NCBI GenBank assembly: GCA_003818595.1
Contig: RPQV01000033.1
Coordinates: forward strand, 1-13,554
From: Calditrichota bacterium
GTDB lineage: Bacteria; Zhuqueibacterota; Zhuqueibacteria; Residuimicrobiales; Krinioviventaceae
DNA length: 13,554 nucleotides
Reading direction: 5' to 3'
The translations under genes and the position numbers were made by a program. The first letter of the stretch is position 1, and each line of letters begins with the position of its first letter. Below the pieces are notes generated by a model. The model did no database searches, was not told the origin of the DNA, and worked only from the letters and a program-made list of their open reading frames with translations. Shown here in pieces: positions 7,107 through 13,554 of this stretch.

Positions 7107-8482
7107 TGAATGAAATGATTTTCCGCGCCAATGACATTCGTGGAATTGTGGAACGAGATTTTCCTGACAAGGTGGTTTTTGACTTGGGGCGAGCATTCGG
7201 AACCGCCATGAATCGTAAGAGATGCACAAAGCTCATTTTAGGACATGATCTGCGCCTTTCATCTCCTCATCTCGCGCAAGTGTATATGCAGGGCCTTCAA
7301 TCTGCAGGAATTACAGTATGGTTTCTGGGGCAGGTGACGACTCCGGCCATGTATTATGCCATTATTTATTTTGGCGCTGACGGCGGCGTCATGATTACCG
7401 GCAGCCATAATCCAAAACCGTACAACGGATTTAAAATGTGCGAAGGTGTTGCCTCTGTATATGGTGATGAGATTTTAAAGCTGCGTGACATTATCAAAAC
7501 AAATGATTTTATCGTACAGGATGGAACGGTCGAAAAGCGCGATATCATGCCTGAATACATTCGAATGCTCAAAAGTAAATTTCGATTTAGTAAACGCTTA
7601 AAAATTGTCATCGATGCGGGAAATGCAACCGCGGGCCCAATTGCACCTCAATTGTGGCGTGATTTAGGTCACGAAGTGATTGAATTATATTGTGAACCAG
7701 ACGGAAACTTTCCCAACCATCTGCCCGATCCCTGCGTTCCCAAATACATGAAAGATCTCGCGGATCGAGTTCTGGTCGAAAAAGCTGACGTCGGTATTGG
7801 CTATGATGGAGATTCTGACCGCTTGGGTGCAGTCGACGATCGCGGTCGTTATATTTTTGCCGATCGTCTGCTGGCGTTGTTTGCCCAAGATGTCCTCAAG
7901 CGACGCCCGGGGGCAGAGATCATTTTTGATGTAAAATGTTCTCTTGCTTTGCCGGAAGCCATTATGCGGGCTGGTGGTAAACCGCTGATGTGGAAAACCG
8001 GCCATGCAATGCAAAAGGCAAAAATGAAGGAAATTGGATCACCATTTGCAGGAGAACTCTCCGGACACGTTTTTTTTAATGATGATTTTTACGGATTTGA
8101 TGATGGTATTTATGCATCAGGTCGTCTTTTGCAGATTATTGCTGACTCATCGCGACCGTTTTCGGAATTAATCGATGAGATTCCGGTGTTTCCTTCAACG
8201 GAAGAGATCCGTGTCGATTGTGCTGATGAAGTGAAATTTAAAGTCGTCTCTCGTCTGGTGAAAGATTTCGAAAACGATTATTCTGTGATCAGTATCGACG
8301 GCGCGCGCGTTGATTTCGGAGATGGCTGGGGTCTGGTGCGCGCTTCGAATACTGAACCAAATCTTGTGGTGCGCCTGGAAGCCAAAACCAAAAGACGATT
8401 GCTTGAAATCATTCAAATTTTTATGAACCGATTCGATCGATATCCGGAGATAAAATACTCGCACAGCCAATTTGAGGTTTGA
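7103..8482 (+). CDS. Phosphomannomutase / phosphoglucomutase (alpha-D-phosphohexomutase)
   Basis: Cytoplasmic enzyme interconverting hexose 6-phosphate and hexose 1-phosphate, feeding sugar-nucleotide synthesis for polysaccharide, LPS or glycan. From ATG 7103 it has 459 residues, the usual size for bacterial PMM/PGM. Motifs of the four domains: N-terminal FRANDIRGIV; catalytic loop TGSHNPKPYNGFK with phosphoserine S101; metal loop DGDSDR (235-240); sugar-specificity loop GELSGH (317-322); and phosphate-binding RASNTEPNLVVRLEA near the C-terminus. GELSGH (GEMSGH in AlgC) fits mannose/glucose mutases better than glucosamine mutase GlmM. Which sugar is preferred cannot be decided here. The start codon ATG overlaps the prmC stop (ATGA), with AGGAG upstream, so translation is probably coupled, although no functional link to PrmC is obvious. 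Confidence 0.93.
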   Translation: MMNEMIFRANDIRGIVERDFPDKVVFDLGRAFGTAMNRKRCTKLILGHDLRLSSPHLAQVYMQGLQSAGITVWFLGQVTTPAMYYAIIYFGADGGVMITGSHNPKPYNGFKMCEGVASVYGDEILKLRDIIKTNDFIVQDGTVEKRDIMPEYIRMLKSKFRFSKRLKIVIDAGNATAGPIAPQLWRDLGHEVIELYCEPDGNFPNHLPDPCVPKYMKDLADRVLVEKADVGIGYDGDSDRLGAVDDRGRYIFADRLLALFAQDVLKRRPGAEIIFDVKCSLALPEAIMRAGGKPLMWKTGHAMQKAKMKEIGSPFAGELSGHVFFNDDFYGFDDGIYASGRLLQIIADSSRPFSELIDEIPVFPSTEEIRVDCADEVKFKVVSRLVKDFENDYSVISIDGARVDFGDGWGLVRASNTEPNLVVRLEAKTKRRLLEIIQIFMNRFDRYPEIKYSHSQFEV

Positions 8483-8611
8483 TCGGTTTTGAATGATAGA
8501 GTTTTTCTATCTGACTCTTATTTTGTCCATCTATTGCCCTCCATCTGCACGCTTTATCAAAGTGATCTGATGTCACTGCAAAGGTTTTATTAATGTGGAG
8601 ACTTGAGGAAA
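8483..8611 (+). other. Intergenic region before RNase R with two short palindromes
   Basis: A 129-base gap. GATAGA/TCTATC (8495-8500 with 8506-8511) is a small hairpin just after the hexomutase stop, but it is AT-rich and lacks a clear T-run, so a terminator is doubtful. AGTGA/TCACT (8561-8565 with 8573-8577, seven bases between) is an operator-like palindrome about 35 bases before the RNase R start. A new promoter here is likely but I cannot place it. Confidence 0.35.
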
Positions 8612-10774
8612 ATGACGAAATCCCTCTCAGACAGGGTTCTTGATTTATTGCAGTCGGAACCCTTTCGCGTCCTAAAGTCCAAGGAAATTCAGCGATTATT
8701 GGCAATCCCCCAAAGTCAATATCAATCTCTGCGCACAACTTTGCGACAGCTATTGAATGATGGGAAACTCATCAAAGTCAAGAAGAATCGTTATGCCATT
8801 GCGCGTAAAGCCAATGAAATTGTCGGTAAACTGCGCGTGAACACTCAAGGTTATGGCTTTGTAAGTTGGGAAGGCGGCGGCGATGTGTTCGTCAGCCAAA
8901 AAAATATGGGTCAGGCGCTTCATAAGGACCAGGTACGCGTGCGTCTGTTTGCGGCTTCAGCCGGCAAAAATGTCGAGGGAGAAATTATTCAAGTCCTTGA
9001 AAGCGCCCGCTCCACGGTTGTCGGCACTTTTCGTTGGGGACGTCGTCATGGCGTCGTTGTGCCTGATAATCTAAAACTTCAACGGGATGTTATTATTCTG
9101 CCCGGAGATGATGCGGATGCTCAGGAGGGACAAAAGGTAGTTTGTCAGATTGATCGGTGGGAAAATCATGAACAAAATCCTGGTGGAAAAGTTATTCAAG
9201 TCTTGGGATTTCCTAACGAGGTTGGGGTGGATATCCTCTCGATCATTCATGAACATGAACTCCCAATGATGTTTTCCGATTTTGTAATCAATCAAGCTCA
9301 GGCAATTCCGGCTGCCATTCCTGAAGAAGAATTGGCTCGTCGACTCGATTTGCGTCACCTGCCGCTGTTTACAATTGATCCCGAGGATGCTAAAGATTTT
9401 GATGATGCCGTTTCGCTCGAAAAACTGGAAGAGGGATGGCGGCTTGGCGTTCATATTGCCGACGTCAGTTATTATGTACCTGAACGTTCAGCGGTCGATC
9501 GTAGTGCGCACGAGAGAGGCACTTCAGTTTATCTGGTCGACCGCGTCATCCCCATGTTGCCGGAACGGTTGTCGAATGAATTATGCAGTTTGGAGGAGAA
9601 AAAGGATCGTCTGACCTTCAGCGTCATCATGGACCTCTCTCCAGTTGGACAACTGCTGTCTTATGATTTGAAGGAGACCATTATCTGCAGCAAAAAGCGC
9701 TTCAGTTATCAGGAAGCTCAATTGGTGTTGGATGGCAAGTTATCAAGTCCATTTAAAGTTGATCTTACGAATATGCAGACCTTGGCTGAATATTTAATTG
9801 CCGCCCGAAAGCGACGAGGGAGCATTGATTTTGACAGCATAGAGGTTGAAATCAAGTTGAATGACAGGGGCGAACCGATAAAAATTTCACCCCGCGAACG
9901 ATTGCAAACAAACCGTTTGATTGAAGAGTTCATGCTGTTGGCCAATGAAACGGTGGCGCGTCATGTGGGATTGGTTCAAAAAGAACGGCTCGGCTATGAG
10001 CTCCCGTTTATATATCGAGTGCATGAAAAACCATCACAAAAAAACATCATTGAGCTGCTTCAAATCGCTTCAGCATTTGGTTTTAAGATGCCGGTACCCG
10101 GCAGAATTCAGCCACATTTTTTTCAAAAGCTCTCACAGCTTTTTCAAAAACATGCTGCTGTCCATGTTTTGCAAAATGCCTTGCTGCACGCCATGATGAA
10201 AGCGCAGTATTCGCCGATCAATATCGGTCATTTTGGTTTGGCCTATCGATATTATACGCATTTTACTTCGCCGATCAGGAGATATCCGGATCTTATGGTG
10301 CATCGCCTGCTGAAACAGTATTCTAAAATAGGGCCGGGGCACGAGACGCCGGTCTTGCCGGATTTGGATGGGCTTTGCCGACAAACAACCGCCTGCGAAA
10401 TCCGAGCCCAGGAAGCCGAAAGGGACAGCATAAAGCTCAAACAGATGCAATTTTTGCAGCAGCACATGAACCAAGAGTTTGATGGTATAATCGTGCGCAT
10501 CCTTAATTTCGGTTTTTTTGTTGAATTAAGCGGATATTATATCGATGGTTTGGTGCATGTCTCTTCTTTGGACGATGACTATTATCAAATTGATGCAAAC
10601 TCCTATCAATTACAGGGACAATATACCGGCCGGTCGTATACATTGGGAGATTCTGTCCGAGTACGAATTGTTCGTATCGACCTCAATGAAAAATTAATTG
10701 ATTTTAATATTTGCAGCAATGATCAATCAAAAACGATTCCTAAAATGTCCTCAAAAAAGAATCGAACAAAATGA
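8612..10774 (+). CDS. rnr: Ribonuclease R (RNase II/RNB family 3'-5' exoribonuclease)
   Basis: Processive hydrolytic 3'-5' exoribonuclease that degrades structured RNA and takes part in mRNA decay, rRNA quality control and often trans-translation. From ATG 8612 it has 720 residues. In order: N-terminal winged helix (about 1-70, distinguishing RNase R from RNase II), two cold-shock OB folds (about 70-205, with GYGFVS), RNB catalytic domain (about 245-580) and C-terminal S1 domain (about 620-705). The catalytic motif DPEDAKDFDDA is at 256-266, and HFTSPIRRYPDLMVHRLL near residue 550 is a second signature. The lysine-rich tail of E. coli RNase R is nearly absent. An in-frame TTG at 8603 would add three residues; spacing to GAGG (8605-8608) and TGGAG (8596-8600) is not ideal for either start. 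The next gene overlaps by four bases. Confidence 0.95.
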   Translation: MTKSLSDRVLDLLQSEPFRVLKSKEIQRLLAIPQSQYQSLRTTLRQLLNDGKLIKVKKNRYAIARKANEIVGKLRVNTQGYGFVSWEGGGDVFVSQKNMGQALHKDQVRVRLFAASAGKNVEGEIIQVLESARSTVVGTFRWGRRHGVVVPDNLKLQRDVIILPGDDADAQEGQKVVCQIDRWENHEQNPGGKVIQVLGFPNEVGVDILSIIHEHELPMMFSDFVINQAQAIPAAIPEEELARRLDLRHLPLFTIDPEDAKDFDDAVSLEKLEEGWRLGVHIADVSYYVPERSAVDRSAHERGTSVYLVDRVIPMLPERLSNELCSLEEKKDRLTFSVIMDLSPVGQLLSYDLKETIICSKKRFSYQEAQLVLDGKLSSPFKVDLTNMQTLAEYLIAARKRRGSIDFDSIEVEIKLNDRGEPIKISPRERLQTNRLIEEFMLLANETVARHVGLVQKERLGYELPFIYRVHEKPSQKNIIELLQIASAFGFKMPVPGRIQPHFFQKLSQLFQKHAAVHVLQNALLHAMMKAQYSPINIGHFGLAYRYYTHFTSPIRRYPDLMVHRLLKQYSKIGPGHETPVLPDLDGLCRQTTACEIRAQEAERDSIKLKQMQFLQQHMNQEFDGIIVRILNFGFFVELSGYYIDGLVHVSSLDDDYYQIDANSYQLQGQYTGRSYTLGDSVRVRIVRIDLNEKLIDFNICSNDQSKTIPKMSSKKNRTK

Positions 10775-11499
10775 TTTCAACGATACCAAGTTATAGCACT
10801 TCCGTTACACAAATAAGAATGATTGCGGATCATTCATGTGAGATTTTGCTGCAGAAACCAAAAAGCTTTCAATTTCAGGCGGGACAACATCTTTACCTGA
10901 AATTGAATAAACTTTTATATGATGATAGAAAAGGTCAGAGGAGAACATTTACCATTGCCTCGGCGCCCTTTGAATCTGAGCTGCGTTTGGCAACGCGTCT
11001 GACGGGGAGCGGTTTTAAACGAACGCTGATGGAGATGACCGATAGCCAAGTGGAAATCATGGGACCAAAGGGAGAGATGGTCTTGGATACAAGTTTTCCC
11101 GCCATTTTCATTGCCGGCGGCATTGGCATCACCCCTTTTCGGAGCATGGTTCTGGAGGGATTAAAAATGACCACAATTTCTTCGATGACCTTGCTGTACA
11201 GCAATCCCCGTCTTGAAACGGCAGTTTATCATGATTTGTTCACTGAGCTTGCATCCTTTCATTCCAAACGATTTTATTACTATCCAACGTTAACTGCGCA
11301 GGCGGATCAGGACGCCTCTTGGAGGGGCGAACGGCGGCGACTGGATCATGTTTTTATTCGTGACTATGTGCCACCACTTGGCCAGGTTAAATACTATTTG
11401 TGTGGTCCTCAGACTTTGGTCCAGACTCTAATGGATTCTCTATTGCATGAGAATGTGAGAGCAGAGAATATCCGCTCTGAAATTTTCTGGGGATATTGA
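10771..11499 (+). CDS. Ferredoxin-NADP(+) reductase-like FAD/NAD(P)-binding oxidoreductase
   Basis: A 242-residue flavoprotein of the FNR superfamily, expected to move electrons between NAD(P)H and a partner protein. The N-terminal FAD-binding barrel (about 1-105) ends its key strand with RTFTIASAP (58-66), the RxYS-type FAD motif, and carries GSGFKRTL, which resembles the GxGT-like pyrophosphate region. The Rossmann NAD(P) domain has FIAGGIGITPFRSM (113-126) and YYLCGPQTLVQTL (208-220), and the chain ends EIFWGY, as FNR proteins do. There are no clustered cysteines, so no plant-type 2Fe-2S domain is fused and the electron partner must be separate. It is not DHOD subunit PyrK, which would carry a C-terminal cysteine cluster. 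Its ATG overlaps the RNase R stop (ATGA), so the two are probably co-translated; a functional link is unclear. Confidence 0.85.
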   Translation: MISTIPSYSTSVTQIRMIADHSCEILLQKPKSFQFQAGQHLYLKLNKLLYDDRKGQRRTFTIASAPFESELRLATRLTGSGFKRTLMEMTDSQVEIMGPKGEMVLDTSFPAIFIAGGIGITPFRSMVLEGLKMTTISSMTLLYSNPRLETAVYHDLFTELASFHSKRFYYYPTLTAQADQDASWRGERRRLDHVFIRDYVPPLGQVKYYLCGPQTLVQTLMDSLLHENVRAENIRSEIFWGY

Positions 11500-11520
11500 A
11501 AAGGGGAAGGGATCGTTCCA

Positions 11521-11537
11521 AAATATACGCTATATTT
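11521..11537 (+). repeat. Perfect AT-rich palindrome in the gap after the flavoprotein gene
   Basis: AAATATA (11521-11527) and TATATTT (11531-11537) are exact reverse complements around a CGC centre. The element lies in the 93-base gap before the small membrane protein gene. There is no T-run after it, so an operator or promoter-associated site is as likely as a weak terminator. Confidence 0.4.
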
Positions 11538-11592
11538 CTCAGATTGCCGTGGCAGGATAAATGATTTGATTGAAATTTGTTGAAAGATTTGT

Positions 11593-11814
11593 ATGTTAAC
11601 TGAACGAGACAGAATGAATGATGACGATATGACCTCTAAAAAGAACACTGTATTCATGAGACAGGGAGACTCAAAGTTTATAAAAGCTGCTGTGTCAGTG
11701 GTTTTAATGATTCCAGCCGGAATGTTTCTACTTTCTCTTTGGCTCACACGCAGGAATCGTTCTGTATCCAAGTCAGCTGACGTTTTATCATATTTTGACC
11801 AAAAGAAGGAGTGA
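11593..11814 (+). CDS. Small single-span membrane protein candidate, unknown function
   Basis: I do not recognise a family. The 73-residue frame has an acidic start (NDDD at 9-12), one strongly hydrophobic stretch (about 30-51) directly followed by TRRNR, and a polar tail ending QKKE. By the positive-inside rule the tail would face the cytoplasm. Several in-frame ATGs are possible (11593, 11614, 11629); none has a strong Shine-Dalgarno, so the N-terminus is uncertain. The 3' end is the best argument that it is real: its last codons (AAG AAG GAG TGA) form the Shine-Dalgarno of the secreted protease that starts at 11819, implying translational coupling. It could be a chance frame, but a hydrophobic segment with basic flank and an operon-like junction make a gene plausible. 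Confidence 0.5.
   Translation: MLTERDRMNDDDMTSKKNTVFMRQGDSKFIKAAVSVVLMIPAGMFLLSLWLTRRNRSVSKSADVLSYFDQKKE
11806..11811 (+). promoter_or_regulatory. Shine-Dalgarno AAGGAG fixing the protease start
   Basis: AAGGAG lies seven bases before ATG 11819 and overlaps the end of the upstream small ORF. An in-frame TTG at 11795 lies upstream of it and would put charged residues before the signal peptide, so ATG 11819 is chosen. Confidence 0.8.
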
Positions 11815-11818
11815 TTAC

Positions 11819-13207
11819 ATGCGCAATATTCTTTATTTTATAGTGCTAACAATATTATTAATATCTATGAGTGCTGCTTTGCGATCGCCGGATGATCCGA
11901 AATATGTCGAGAATGAAATTCTGGTCAAATTAAGCCCGGGTATTTCCTCCCAAGACGCCGATAATGTTTTCAAAACTGTCGGTGCTCATGCGATTCAGGT
12001 TTTTCCTACAATTAATGTCTTTCGTTTACAACTGAAATCCGACGTCACGGTTGATCAAGCCTTGAAAGAAGTCAGGCTTTTGAGTAACATCGTTTATGCG
12101 GAACCCAATTATATCTATTCCATTGAAGTGACGCCTAATGACCCAAACTTTGATAGACTTTGGGCAATGCAGAATTTGGGGCAGACAGGCGGATTAGCGG
12201 GTGCTGATATTGAAGCACCTCAGGCTTGGGACATCAGTGTCGGCAGTCCTGCAGTCATTGTCGGCGTGGTGGACACTGGAATCGATTATACCCATGTTGA
12301 CTTGGCCGCTAATATTTTCACCAATCCGCTTGAAGATGCCTGGGCGAATCCGAGCGATCCATCCTCCGGAAATGGAATTGATGACGATGGTAACGGCAAG
12401 ATTGACGATTGGAAGGGTTGGAATTTTTACAGCGACAACAATAATCCTTATGATGACAATATGCATGGAACCCATTGCGCCGGAACGATTGGAGCGATTG
12501 GGAATAACGGTGTCGGAGTGGCCGGCGTCTGCTGGCAGGTCAAATTAGTCCCGTTAAAGTTTCTCGACAGCCGAGGCAGTGGTTCAACGAGCGCGGCAAT
12601 AGATGCTATTCTTTATGCAGCGGATTTGGGCGTTGATGTTCTCAGCAATAGTTGGGGCGGTGGAGGTTATTCTGCCGCCTTGGAAGATGCCATTGAATAC
12701 GCTAATAACAAAGGTGTGCTGTTTGTTGCTGCTGCCGGAAATGACGGCACCAACAATGATGACTTGCCGAATTATCCTTCCAATTATGAGACAATAAATG
12801 TTATTGCTGTCGCGGCTTCAGATCATAGCGACAAACTGGCCGTTTGGGGGAGTGATGGCGGTGACGATAACAATGACTGTGGGCTGATCTGCAGCAGCGC
12901 GACTGCTGCTGTCCCTGGTTCCAATTACGGCCGAACATCTGTCGACCTTGCGGCGCCGGGAAAGAATATTTTCAGCACAGCGCCCGGAAGCGATTATACC
13001 ACTCTTTCAGGGACCAGTATGGCGACACCCCATGTCGCTGGTGCAGCCGCATTGCTGTTGGCTGTGCAACCCAATTTATCCGTCACAGAATTAAAAAATG
13101 CCCTGTTATCTACGGTTGACAAATTGGATGATTTTACCAACAAAGTAGTTACCGGCGGTCGTCTCAATATTGCTGCAGCAGTGAAAAGTGTTGCGCCGAC
13201 GCCGTGA
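11819..13207 (+). CDS. Secreted subtilisin-like serine protease (peptidase S8)
   Basis: From ATG 11819 it has 462 residues. A signal peptide (MRN, hydrophobic 4-17, likely cleavage near SMSAA at 16-20) sends it across the inner membrane. A propeptide (about 29-101, ending YAEPNYIY) resembles the fervidolysin-type N-terminal prodomain, which acts as chaperone and inhibitor and is then removed. The catalytic domain (about 128-455) has a complete triad: D152 in VVDTGID, H216 in HGTHCAG and S400 in GTSMATPHVAG, plus oxyanion N308 in AAAGNDG. Two features stand out: an acidic GNGIDDDGNGKIDDW loop (184-198), probably calcium-binding, and an extra segment of about 24 residues (344-367) with C354 and C358. 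It ends abruptly at SVAPTP, without the C-terminal sorting or beta-sandwich domain many relatives carry. It is likely periplasmic or extracellular, active on proteins of unknown identity. Confidence 0.95.
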   Translation: MRNILYFIVLTILLISMSAALRSPDDPKYVENEILVKLSPGISSQDADNVFKTVGAHAIQVFPTINVFRLQLKSDVTVDQALKEVRLLSNIVYAEPNYIYSIEVTPNDPNFDRLWAMQNLGQTGGLAGADIEAPQAWDISVGSPAVIVGVVDTGIDYTHVDLAANIFTNPLEDAWANPSDPSSGNGIDDDGNGKIDDWKGWNFYSDNNNPYDDNMHGTHCAGTIGAIGNNGVGVAGVCWQVKLVPLKFLDSRGSGSTSAAIDAILYAADLGVDVLSNSWGGGGYSAALEDAIEYANNKGVLFVAAAGNDGTNNDDLPNYPSNYETINVIAVAASDHSDKLAVWGSDGGDDNNDCGLICSSATAAVPGSNYGRTSVDLAAPGKNIFSTAPGSDYTTLSGTSMATPHVAGAAALLLAVQPNLSVTELKNALLSTVDKLDDFTNKVVTGGRLNIAAAVKSVAPTP

Positions 13208-13488
13208 AGGAGGTCCGGATTGATCAGGCTCACTCACGCCGTTATGACGATTGAATGAATATTAGTTTTTCGTTTTCCATAAAAACATGGTGAATCTGCG
13301 CCGCTCCGATCTGGGTGTTCTGAAACGAATAAGATGATTAATTTGGTTCAGCAGTTTGGCCAAGCGTTTTCACCAGGACAGACATAATCATATTTCGAGT
13401 AAATATTCACGAAGCAAAAAACAATTTTCTCAACTATGAGAAAGATAATTTTGTGAGTGTGCGAAGTGTACGGGAGACGGTAATAAAA
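13208..13488 (+). other. Region without a supported gene after the protease
   Basis: No coding frame here has family likeness or a good Shine-Dalgarno with adequate length. An AAGGAGG at the protease stop is followed by an in-frame TTG (13220), but that frame closes after 13 codons. GTTTTT and AAAAAC around 13266-13286 can pair, but the stem is weak and gives no convincing terminator. A promoter for the gene at the right edge may lie here; I cannot place it. Confidence 0.4.
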
Positions 13489-13554
13489 ATGAGCTTAAAA
13501 AAGCTGCAAATCCCGGGGACACTTTCGGATTTCGTGAGAGAAAACGTCAGGGGA
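13453..13554 (+). CDS. Possible start of a gene running off the right edge
   Basis: This frame is open from 13342 to the window end with no stop. Candidate starts are GTG 13453 and ATG 13489; the latter reads MSLKKLQIPGTLSDF and onward for 22 residues. GGGAG at 13472-13476 lies 12 bases before ATG 13489, a rather long spacing. The visible residues match no family I recognise. It may be a true N-terminus or a chance open frame. Confidence 0.3.
   Translation, partial: MSVRSVRETVIKMSLKKLQIPGTLSDFVRENVRG

Noticed and set aside
8495..8511. Hairpin after the hexomutase as an intrinsic terminator
   Set aside because: Six-base AT-rich stem and no continuous T-tract after it; too weak to call.
11550..11575. 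Possible sigma-54 promoter (TGGCAG followed by TTGAT)
   Set aside because: The GG and GC elements are not at the required distance and the GC dinucleotide is missing.
11409..11771. Minus-strand frame of 120 codons across the gap between the flavoprotein and the small ORF
   Set aside because: Overlaps the end of the flavoprotein gene and most of the small ORF, has no recognisable domain or Shine-Dalgarno, and would be the only minus-strand gene in the window. It is, however, a competitor to the small ORF call.
11795..11818. TTG 11795 as the start of the S8 protease
   Set aside because: It would add charged residues before the signal peptide and lies ahead of the strong AAGGAG; ATG 11819 gives a clean signal peptide.
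1..13554. CRISPR arrays, tRNA or rRNA genes, insertion sequences, prophage or defence systems
   Set aside because: I saw no regularly spaced repeats, no transposase or integrase motifs and no structural RNA signatures; the genes are ordinary core functions except at the right end.

Overview
This window is a gene-dense piece of a bacterial chromosome. Every supportable gene lies on the + strand. GC looks moderate (roughly 45%, by eye). The content is mostly housekeeping: folate metabolism, an ABC transporter ATPase, transcription termination, a ribosomal protein, translation termination, sugar-phosphate metabolism and RNA decay. It ends with a flavin reductase, a small membrane protein candidate and a secreted subtilisin-like protease. 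Non-ATG starts are common (TTG or GTG for at least five genes), and Shine-Dalgarno sites are usually visible. The order rho-rpmE-DUF1385-prfA-prmC occurs in several bacterial phyla. Together with the style of the S8 protease (propeptide plus an acidic Asp/Asn-Gly loop in the catalytic domain) it makes a Gram-negative lineage of the FCB/Calditrichota/KSB1 kind plausible, but this is an inference and not a firm placement.

Layout. Bases 1-1005 are the 3' three quarters of folC, cut by the window edge. A TTG-started sugar-type ABC ATPase follows at 1144-2241 with no permease or binding protein beside it. A 296-base gap (2242-2537) holds a perfect 9-bp inverted repeat and an AT-rich presumed promoter region for rho. 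rho (2538-3785) and rpmE (3865-4080) form one unit, closed by a clear intrinsic terminator at 4103-4144. A second unit starts at once: DUF1385 membrane protein (4161-5102), prfA (5133-6200), prmC (6204-7106) and a phosphohexomutase (7103-8482), with short gaps or a start/stop overlap. A third unit joins RNase R (8612-10774) to a ferredoxin-NADP-reductase-like flavoprotein (10771-11499) by an ATGA overlap. The last unit is a 73-codon single-span membrane protein candidate (11593-11814) whose last codons carry the Shine-Dalgarno of a signal-peptide-bearing S8 protease (11819-13207). About 280 bases without a supported gene follow, and then a reading frame that runs off the right edge.

How the genes fit together. 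Rho ends transcripts; RF1 (prfA) ends translation at UAA/UAG, and PrmC methylates the RF1 GGQ glutamine, so prfA-prmC is a functional pair. DUF1385, of unknown function, sits between the ribosomal protein gene and this pair. RNase R degrades structured RNA. I see no CRISPR array, insertion sequence, prophage, tRNA or rRNA, and no convincing new defence or metabolic system. The least explained part is the small membrane ORF coupled to the secreted protease, with that protease's unusual insertion and abrupt C-terminus.
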